Part shown: piece by piece, positions 1 to 4,210 of the stretch
Layout of the letters: every line of letters starts with the position of its first letter
How positions within the stretch are numbered: position 1 is the stretch's first letter
DNA from: Candidatus Woesearchaeota archaeon CG10_big_fil_rev_8_21_14_0_10_32_9
GTDB taxonomy: Archaea > Nanobdellota > Nanobdellia > Woesearchaeales > 21-14-0-10-32-9
NCBI GenBank assembly: GCA_002762915.1
Contig: PCYF01000038.1
Location: 1-7,027, forward strand
Length of the DNA stretch: 7,027 nt
Direction: 5' to 3'
Translations under genes and position numbers: made by a program
Notes under the pieces: generated by a model
What the model saw: only the letters and a program-made list of their open reading frames with translations
The model's database searches: none
Told to the model about the DNA's origin: nothing

Positions 1-122
1 TAAACTCTTGCTATGAAGCGAAATGTGAGTATATTCGTTTATACAATGTAGAAGAAAAAGAGTATACAATAGTTCTTGATTATGATGATCAACAAATCAA
101 AATACCTCTTTCACTAAACTAA
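1..122 (+). CDS. 3' end of an unidentified protein gene (partial, 39 codons visible)
   Basis: Reading from base 3, one plus-strand frame stays open for 39 codons and ends in TAA at 120-122. The other two plus-strand frames stop within the first few codons. The visible C-terminus begins with a Cys-rich stretch (CYEAKCEY), continues through an acidic segment (VEEKEY, LDYDDQQ) and ends in IPLSLN. The alternating hydrophobic and polar residues look like beta strands. There is no membrane segment and no motif I recognise, so no function is proposed. The gene converges on carS across a 52-nt spacer. It could be a chance open stretch, but its composition is protein-like and it ends neatly before the spacer. 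Confidence 0.5.
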   Translation, partial: NSCYEAKCEYIRLYNVEEKEYTIVLDYDDQQIKIPLSLN

Positions 123-163
123 GAAAACTGAGCAAATTAATAATTTTAACAATCAGACTTTAC

Positions 164-172
164 TCTTTTTCT
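164..172 (+). terminator. possible U-rich terminator in the convergent spacer
   Basis: A pyrimidine run containing five consecutive T (166-170) lies about 45 nt past the stop of the partial upstream gene and just before the convergent carS stop. Archaeal RNA polymerase can terminate at short U-tracts without a hairpin. In a genome this AT-rich such a run is weak evidence, and I see no stem-loop here. Confidence 0.25.
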
Positions 173-174
173 AA

Positions 175-723
175 TTATAACATATCTTTTCTGAGCTTTA
201 ATTTAAACCCTATGTAGTTTACAAGTAAATGAACAGGAATAACACATATTAATAACACAAGAAATGGTAAAACAGATACCTTAAAAAAAAGCGACACTAA
301 CACAAACGCACCAAATGTATAATCGATCTGATCAAAAGGAATGAATGATTGTCCTGGTTTGAAGTTTAATTGTCTTTTGAAAAAACTCTCAATAAGATCT
401 CCAAATAACGCGCCAAAGCCCAATAAAAAACCGACAAGAACAAAATTAAAATTTCCATAATTGACAAGATTCAAGTTTGAGAAATTTAACAACCATTGTA
501 ATCCTGCAACAACAATACCCATAATTATTGCAAAGAAAAATCCTCGAAAAGTTTTATTTGCACCAAATAGCCTTTTACCCCTAAGTTTCATGCCGCAATC
601 TACTGAATAATTCAAAAAATTTATTTTAGAGAATAATACTGGAGCCATATTTGCAAAATATGCCGGTACAAAAAAATAAGCTATCTTCAAAACTTCAAAT
701 AAAAATGAATTTATTTTAACCAC
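175..723 (-). CDS. carS: CDP-archaeol synthase (CTP:2,3-di-O-geranylgeranylglycerol-1-phosphate cytidylyltransferase)
   Basis: CarS is an integral membrane enzyme that transfers CMP from CTP to unsaturated archaeetidic acid, giving CDP-archaeol, the activated precursor of archaeal phospholipids. The 182-residue protein has the family length and motifs in order: YFFVPAYFANMAPVLF at 16-31, GANKTFRG at 54-61, GALFGDLIESFFKR at 104-117 and PFDQIDYTFGA at 129-139. The last two hold the conserved acidic residues of the CdsA/CarS superfamily. About five hydrophobic segments are visible (roughly 8-27, 61-80, 92-108, 136-150, 151-172). The start is GTG, and the in-frame stop lies only two codons upstream, so no earlier start is possible. 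A purine-rich AAAGGAAG abuts the GTG, an unusually tight spacing. The gene is last in a minus-strand operon and overlaps its upstream neighbour by 13 nt. Family assignment is firm. Confidence 0.93.
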   Translation of the reverse strand: MVKINSFLFEVLKIAYFFVPAYFANMAPVLFSKINFLNYSVDCGMKLRGKRLFGANKTFRGFFFAIIMGIVVAGLQWLLNFSNLNLVNYGNFNFVLVGFLLGFGALFGDLIESFFKRQLNFKPGQSFIPFDQIDYTFGAFVLVSLFFKVSVLPFLVLLICVIPVHLLVNYIGFKLKLRKDML

Positions 724-1223
724 CTTCCTTTAACATAATCTCCTACAGTAAATAATGATAAAATGAAAACTAAAGCAACTATTGGTGCTAAAAGAATGTT
801 AATTTGAAAAATTAAAACTCCTATTAAAATAAACTGAGCAGTCGTTGTGAGTTTTCCGAATACTCCTGCTTTGTGAACTTTTTTTGACTTTGAAAACTTA
901 ATGTATAGTATTTCTGATAGACTATAAATATCTCTAATTATAATTGCAAAAAATATAATCAAAGACACTCTTCCTAAAAATAAAAAACCCAAAAATGCCA
1001 AAATTATAAATGCCTTGTCACATAAGGGATCTAACGTCGCTCCGAAATCTGTAGCACTAGATAAATTTCTTGCAAGAAAACCATCAAATACATCAGAAAG
1101 AATGGTTAAAATCAGAACAGTTAACAAAACATAAGAATCATAAAATGTGAAAAGAAGCAACACAAAAATGAATGCTAATGGAATCCTTGATAAAGATAAA
1201 TAGTCAGCCAATCCCAGTTTCAT
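711..1223 (-). CDS. CDP-alcohol phosphatidyltransferase family protein, PgsA-like (probable archaetidylglycerophosphate-type synthase)
   Basis: This membrane enzyme should displace CMP from CDP-archaeol with a polar head-group alcohol. The family signature D-x2-D-G-x2-A-R-x8-G-x3-D-x3-D is complete: D44, D47, G48, A51, R52, G61, D65 and D69. These aspartates bind the two metals and D69 is the expected catalytic base. The 170 residues hold about six hydrophobic segments. An IIIRD segment (94-98) and GKLTTTAQ (123-130) resemble bacterial PgsA, whose acceptor is glycerol 3-phosphate. I therefore prefer an archaetidylglycerophosphate-synthase role, but an inositol-phosphate acceptor cannot be excluded by eye. 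The ATG overlaps the PHP stop as ATGA (1220-1223) and follows a strong GGGAGGT. The stop lies 13 nt inside carS, which makes its substrate. Family is certain; the acceptor alcohol is inferred. Confidence 0.9.
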   Translation of the reverse strand: MKLGLADYLSLSRIPLAFIFVLLLFTFYDSYVLLTVLILTILSDVFDGFLARNLSSATDFGATLDPLCDKAFIILAFLGFLFLGRVSLIIFFAIIIRDIYSLSEILYIKFSKSKKVHKAGVFGKLTTTAQFILIGVLIFQINILLAPIVALVFILSLFTVGDYVKGRWLK

Positions 1224-2137
1224 TTGCTAAACCTCCCACGCAATTTAACCAGCCCTAATGCACTAAGAATAGATAAACTTCTATTTTTTGCATAATTTTT
1301 TAGGCCCATTTTAACCAGCAAACTCAACTCCTTATTAAAATTAACTTTAATATATCTAAAAAACCCTATTTCCGAACCACAAATAATTACTTGTCCTTTT
1401 TTTATTGAATCTAAAACTCCCTTAATTGATTTGTTCTTACAAAATACAGCAACAGATCCAACATAGTCAAGTACGTGCGCATCAGATCCGGCAGTAAACT
1501 TCTTATGAGTCTCGACACCAAGAGTCTGTATTCTAATATTCTTTTTATGAGAAATAGTTCCATTAATTCCCTCAAGAACATCCAAATCAGCATGCTTATT
1601 TAACTTATATAAACCGCAACTACCAGAACCAAAAGGATGCGCCGCAGAAATTAAACAAGAGTATTTCTTAACACGTTTAAGTAATTCAAAATGAGAAATA
1701 GTCAAACGCATCGCATTTAATAAATTTGGAATAATTATTTCTTGATTAAACTTTTTTAAATCATCAAATGAATAAAAATAAAATAAAATGTGTACGCCTT
1801 CTGAACATGTAACTTCTACTCCAGGAATTACTAAAATGTTTTTGAATCTAGATTCAGAGGTTGCTAACTTATTTGCTAAAAGAGAACCTTCTACAGAATT
1901 ATGATCTGTGATTGCAAGTCCAAATCCCTCTTTTTTAGCTTTTAATAACAAAGATTCAACGCTTGTAGAAGAGTCGGGCGAATAACAAGAGTGCACATGC
2001 ATATCTACACCAAAATAGCCTCTTTCAATTAATTCTTTAAATTCTTTAATCTCGAAGTTAGGTCTACAAAAATCATAATAACTCCCTACTTTTTCATAAG
2101 CCTTCTTATTTACCTTTGACCAATTTTTTTCATTCAT
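1220..2137 (-). CDS. PHP-domain metal-dependent phosphoesterase
   Basis: PHP (polymerase and histidinol phosphatase) proteins are trinuclear metal hydrolases that cleave phosphomonoesters or nucleic-acid ends. All expected ligands are visible in this 305-residue protein: H47 and H49 (DMHVHS), D55 (SPDS), H79 (ITDHN), E108 (GVE), H116, H167 (AAHPFG), and D219 with H221 (GSDAH). It therefore looks catalytically intact. The layout resembles YciV/TrpH-type PHP enzymes, with about 44 residues before the first motif. After the last motif comes a C-terminal part (about 222-305) ending in a basic, partly amphipathic tail. There is no signal peptide or clear membrane span. The ATG at 2137 is the first start after an in-frame stop. 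No Shine-Dalgarno is present, but a TATA box lies about 36 nt upstream. It is the first gene of the lipid operon and overlaps the next by 4 nt. The substrate is unknown: a lipid-phosphate intermediate is inferred from context, and a nucleotide or RNA end is the alternative. Confidence 0.88.
   Translation of the reverse strand: MNEKNWSKVNKKAYEKVGSYYDFCRPNFEIKEFKELIERGYFGVDMHVHSCYSPDSSTSVESLLLKAKKEGFGLAITDHNSVEGSLLANKLATSESRFKNILVIPGVEVTCSEGVHILFYFYSFDDLKKFNQEIIIPNLLNAMRLTISHFELLKRVKKYSCLISAAHPFGSGSCGLYKLNKHADLDVLEGINGTISHKKNIRIQTLGVETHKKFTAGSDAHVLDYVGSVAVFCKNKSIKGVLDSIKKGQVIICGSEIGFFRYIKVNFNKELSLLVKMGLKNYAKNRSLSILSALGLVKLRGRFSK
1231..1237 (-). promoter_or_regulatory. Shine-Dalgarno site of the CDP-alcohol phosphatidyltransferase gene
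   Basis: On the minus strand this reads GGGAGGT, seven bases before the ATG at 1223, inside the end of the PHP coding region. Motif and spacing are near ideal. It supports translation of this gene as an internal operon cistron and fixes its start. Confidence 0.8.
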
Positions 2138-2168
2138 TAAACAACTACATTAGAAAACTGTGAACCAT

Positions 2169-2178
2169 TTATATAATT
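2169..2178 (-). promoter_or_regulatory. TATA box (box A) of the PHP-PgsA-carS operon
   Basis: The minus strand reads AATTATATAA here, preceded by A-rich sequence. Its centre is about 36 nt before the PHP ATG. With the usual archaeal 25-27 nt from TATA centre to transcription start, the start falls near 2147, giving a leader of about 10 nt. This matches the absence of a Shine-Dalgarno. It is a sequence match only, in AT-rich DNA. Confidence 0.55.
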
Positions 2179-2206
2179 TTATGAGTTCAATTCTAAATTA
2201 ACCACA

Positions 2207-2217
2207 AATATATAAAT
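2207..2217 (+). promoter_or_regulatory. TATA box of the rio1-KH operon, positioned for a leaderless transcript
   Basis: The sequence AATATATAAAT is preceded by ACCACA, a plausible TFB-recognition region. Its centre near 2212 is about 27 nt before the GTG at 2239, so transcription should begin at or within a base or two of the start codon. The TAA directly before the GTG rules out an earlier in-frame start, which strengthens the leaderless reading. Confidence 0.6.
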
Positions 2218-2238
2218 CCATAACCGTTCTTATACTAA

Positions 2239-2976
2239 GTGGTAAGAAAGTCAAGAAAATCAAGAGCTGAATGGAAAATATACAAAAATGTATTCGATTC
2301 ATTCACCGAAAAGAACTTATTTTTACTTTCGAGTCAAGGACACTTTGCAGAATTAGATCAACCAATAGCTCTAGGAAAAGAAGCCAACGTATTTCTTGCA
2401 AGAAAAAAAGACGACACACACATAATAGTAAAAATATATCGTCTTGAAAACTGCAATTTCAACAAAATGTTTTACTACATCAGTGCAGACCCAAGATTCC
2501 TAGGTCTTGAAAATCAAAAAAGAAAAATAATATTTTCTTGGGTACAAAGAGAATTTAGAAATCTACTTTTAGCAAGAGAAAAAATACCCGTTCCAACTCC
2601 AATAGCCTTCAAAGACAACATATTGCTCATGGAATTCATAGGAGATGATGTTCCAGCACCAAAACTAAAAGATCATATTCCTGAAAATCCTGAGAAATTT
2701 TTCAAAAAAGTCATAAAACAAATAAAACTACTAATAGATGCAAACTTAATACATGGAGACTTGTCCGAATTTAATATTCTAAACTACAAAAATGACCCTG
2801 TTTTTATTGATATGAGTCAGAGTACGCCTTTGAAGACTCAGAACTCTCGAGAACTGTTGGAAAGAGATCTATTCAACGTGTGTAAATTCTTCAATAAACA
2901 CATGAAAGTAGACGTCGAAGCAGTTAAAAAGGATGTACTCAAACATTTTGACTCAAAAGATCCTGACAAGCTTTAA
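2239..2976 (+). CDS. rio1: RIO1-type atypical serine/threonine kinase/ATPase
   Basis: RIO1 acts as an ATP-dependent switch in late maturation of the small ribosomal subunit. The 245-residue protein has the archaeal RIO1 layout. An N-terminal helical lead-in (VFDSFTEKNLFLLSSQGHF, about 18-36) precedes the nucleotide loop GKEANV (46-51). ATP-contacting K65 lies in IVKIYR. The ISADPRFLGL flexible-loop region (81-90) and WVQREFRNL (101-109) follow. The hinge is MEFIGDD (131-137), the catalytic loop is HGDLSEFN with D174 and N179 (172-179), and the metal-binding loop is IDMSQS with D191 (190-195). The LGKEA loop and IDxSQ mark RIO1 rather than RIO2. It lacks the bulk of a eukaryotic protein kinase substrate lobe, as expected. 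Translation starts at GTG immediately after an in-frame stop. The gene is 25 nt upstream of the KH gene and probably co-transcribed with it. All key residues are intact. Confidence 0.95.
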   Translation: MVRKSRKSRAEWKIYKNVFDSFTEKNLFLLSSQGHFAELDQPIALGKEANVFLARKKDDTHIIVKIYRLENCNFNKMFYYISADPRFLGLENQKRKIIFSWVQREFRNLLLAREKIPVPTPIAFKDNILLMEFIGDDVPAPKLKDHIPENPEKFFKKVIKQIKLLIDANLIHGDLSEFNILNYKNDPVFIDMSQSTPLKTQNSRELLERDLFNVCKFFNKHMKVDVEAVKKDVLKHFDSKDPDKL

Positions 2977-3001
2977 AAAAGAAATAGAATTACCAGATAC
3001 T

Positions 3002-3541
3002 ATGAATTACTCATTCGACCTGAAAATACCTAAGGAAAGGATTGCTATACTTATAGGAAAAGGCGGGGAAACCAAACAAGAACTGGAAGATTTGACTGAG
3101 ACCAAAATAAACGTTGATTCAAAGGAAGCGGATGTTAGAATCACAGGAGAAGACTCAGTTAAAATATACGCATTAAAAGAGGTTGTTAGGGCAATCGGAA
3201 GAGGATTTAACCCTGAAATATCAAGATTACTATTAAAACAAGATTATGTTCTAGAACTAATAAACTTATTAGATTATGTAAAAAATAAAGGACACTTCGA
3301 ACGAGTAAAAGGCAGAGTTATTGGTGCTGGTGGAAAGTCGAGAGACACTATAGAAAAACTTACTAACACATTCATCTCAGTATATGGAAAAACAATAAGC
3401 ATAATTGGTGAAGCAGAGGATGTTATTATCTGCAAAAAAGCAGTAGAAAGTCTCCTTCTTGGAAGTCCTCATGCCAACGTATACAAATGGCTTGAAAAAA
3501 ATAGAAAAATGAGCAAAGAAAAACAAGCTATAGACTGGTGA
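3002..3541 (+). CDS. Two-KH-domain RNA-binding protein, archaeal Dim2/Pno1-like
   Basis: This 179-residue protein (from the ATG at 3002) is the archaeal relative of eukaryotic Dim2/Pno1, which binds near the 3' end of small-subunit rRNA during maturation. KH1 begins at FDLKIPKERIAILIG with GXXG loop GKGG at 19-22. KH2 has GAGG at 108-111. The linker contains AIGRGFNPEISRLLL, and the family C-terminal segment GSPHANVYKWLEK lies at 154-166. Both GXXG loops are intact, so both domains could bind RNA. An upstream in-frame ATG at 2933 would add 23 residues and overlap rio1 by 44 nt. I reject it because KH1 normally starts close to the N-terminus and the extra residues are read from the conserved end of rio1. 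Neither start has a proper Shine-Dalgarno. The adjacent RIO1 acts in the same process. Confidence 0.92.
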   Translation: MNYSFDLKIPKERIAILIGKGGETKQELEDLTETKINVDSKEADVRITGEDSVKIYALKEVVRAIGRGFNPEISRLLLKQDYVLELINLLDYVKNKGHFERVKGRVIGAGGKSRDTIEKLTNTFISVYGKTISIIGEAEDVIICKKAVESLLLGSPHANVYKWLEKNRKMSKEKQAIDW

Positions 3542-3554
3542 AACAGAACATATC

Positions 3555-3603
3555 TCCTGTGAACTGAATGCAGAACACTGTGTCCTGCAAATTGCAACAC
3601 TGT
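3555..3603. repeat. imperfect direct repeat in the convergent spacer
   Basis: Two copies in a row share TCCTG at the left (3555-3559 and 3583-3587) and AACACTGT at the right (3574-3581 and 3596-3603), each preceded by TGC. The first copy is 27 nt and the second 21 nt, the difference lying in the middle. This fills most of the 70-nt spacer between the KH gene and the convergent membrane-protein gene. It may be a decayed duplication or chance. Confidence 0.35.
3570..3588. other. imperfect hairpin between convergent genes
   Basis: GCAGAACAC and GTGTCCTGC can pair around a single T with one mismatch (A3574 against C3584). The stem lies about 30 nt past the KH stop and 24 nt past the stop of the opposing gene. 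There is no T-run after it on either strand, so a classical terminator is not supported. A 3'-end stabilising element for either transcript is possible. With a one-base loop, several central pairs would have to open. Confidence 0.35.
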
Positions 3604-3611
3604 AACTTTGA

Positions 3612-4070
3612 TCATTCACTTAATAAATTGTATTCAAGTGCCCTATAACAGAAATTCATTTCTGTATCATTATCCAGCACATCACAATCTTTTCCTTCTT
3701 TAACGTAATTCAAATAACAAGCATCCTTTTCTAAACTATCACTAACATTTAGACAACCCGCTTCAACATCAGAAATATTTGAATTTAAATTCACGTTTGA
3801 ATCATTCGAACCGATTTGAGAAGGTTCATAAAAATCAGGCCCCGGAGATTTATTCAACAAAGATAATACTAATATAACAAGAAAGGCCACAACAAATAAC
3901 AAAATACCCCCTACAAATAAAGGAATGCCACTTCTAGAATATTCTTGTGTTATTGCCTGTTCTACATCTGGTAAAGACCATCCTCTATTAATCAAATTAT
4001 GCCTAAGAACATTTGGACTAACTCTATTTCTAGCTTGTTCGCGAACGTAATCTCTTAATTCTTTATCCAT
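3612..4070 (-). CDS. Small single-pass membrane protein with N-terminal helical GW domain and C-terminal twin Cys repeat
   Basis: I do not recognise a named family. The 152 residues fall into three parts. Residues 1-44 form a soluble helical segment (LRDYVREQARNRVSPNVLRHNL, then RGWSLPDVEQAI at 29-40). Similar L..YI-plus-GW..-type segments occur at the N-terminus of many membrane proteins from small-genome archaea, from memory. Residues 49-72 are one strongly hydrophobic span. Residues 73-152 start with a Ser/Asn-rich linker and end with four cysteines, C106, C118, C129 and C141. The cysteines form two copies of C-x11-C-Y, 23 residues apart. The charge pattern (RSG before the span, acidic after it) favours the N-terminus inside and the Cys domain outside, where disulfides could form. 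The ATG has its own TATA box and no clear Shine-Dalgarno. The gene runs against its neighbours and converges on the KH gene. Confidence 0.8.
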   Translation of the reverse strand: MDKELRDYVREQARNRVSPNVLRHNLINRGWSLPDVEQAITQEYSRSGIPLFVGGILLFVVAFLVILVLSLLNKSPGPDFYEPSQIGSNDSNVNLNSNISDVEAGCLNVSDSLEKDACYLNYVKEGKDCDVLDNDTEMNFCYRALEYNLLSE

Positions 4071-4105
4071 CTACTCAACTCTTTTTAGTAACTTAAAGTT
4101 AATCC

Positions 4106-4115
4106 ATTTATATTT
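4106..4115 (-). promoter_or_regulatory. TATA box of the small membrane-protein gene
   Basis: The minus strand reads AAATATAAAT, preceded by a further run of A. Its centre is about 40 nt before the ATG at 4070, predicting a leader of roughly 12-14 nt. That leader contains GAGTTGAG, a poor Shine-Dalgarno at best. Confidence 0.5.
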
Positions 4116-4120
4116 TTTCT

Positions 4121-4179
4121 GAAAACAATAACAAAACACTAAAAAAACAAAGAAAGAAAAAACACACACAAGCAAAAAG
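4121..4179 (+). other. A-rich, T-poor tract upstream of the top6BA promoter
   Basis: Across these 59 bases the plus strand has only two T, with A dominating and scattered C and G. It includes A-runs at 4122-4125, 4133-4136, 4141-4147, 4157-4162 and 4174-4178. The first three are spaced close to one helical turn, the later ones are not. The tract lies between the two divergent TATA boxes, in non-coding DNA. It could bend the DNA or exclude chromatin proteins, but no function is shown. Confidence 0.4.
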
Positions 4180-4188
4180 TTTATTAAA
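4180..4188 (+). promoter_or_regulatory. TATA box of the top6BA operon, positioned for a leaderless transcript
   Basis: TTTATTAAA is preceded by GCAAAAAG. Its centre at 4184 is 27 nt before the top6B ATG at 4211, so the predicted transcription start coincides with the start codon. No Shine-Dalgarno is seen in the bases before the ATG, which agrees with leaderless initiation. Confidence 0.6.
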
Positions 4189-4210
4189 GAAACATCAAAT
4201 TCCAGAGTTC

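Noticed and set aside
82..131. Possible C/D-box small RNA: ATGATGA at 82-88 and CTGA at 128-131
   Set aside because: The C-box match sits inside the partial coding frame as Asp/Tyr codons, no convincing C'/D' pair or terminal stem is present, and such short motifs are frequent in AT-rich DNA.
2933..3001. 23-residue N-terminal extension of the KH protein
   Set aside because: It overlaps rio1 by 44 nt, has no properly spaced ribosome site, and KH1 begins just after the ATG at 3002.
3377..3619. 80-codon minus-strand open frame with several Cys over the end of the KH gene and the spacer
   Set aside because: Most of it is antisense to the KH2 domain. The cysteines come from the repeated TGCA/ACA bases of the spacer and do not form a recognisable motif.
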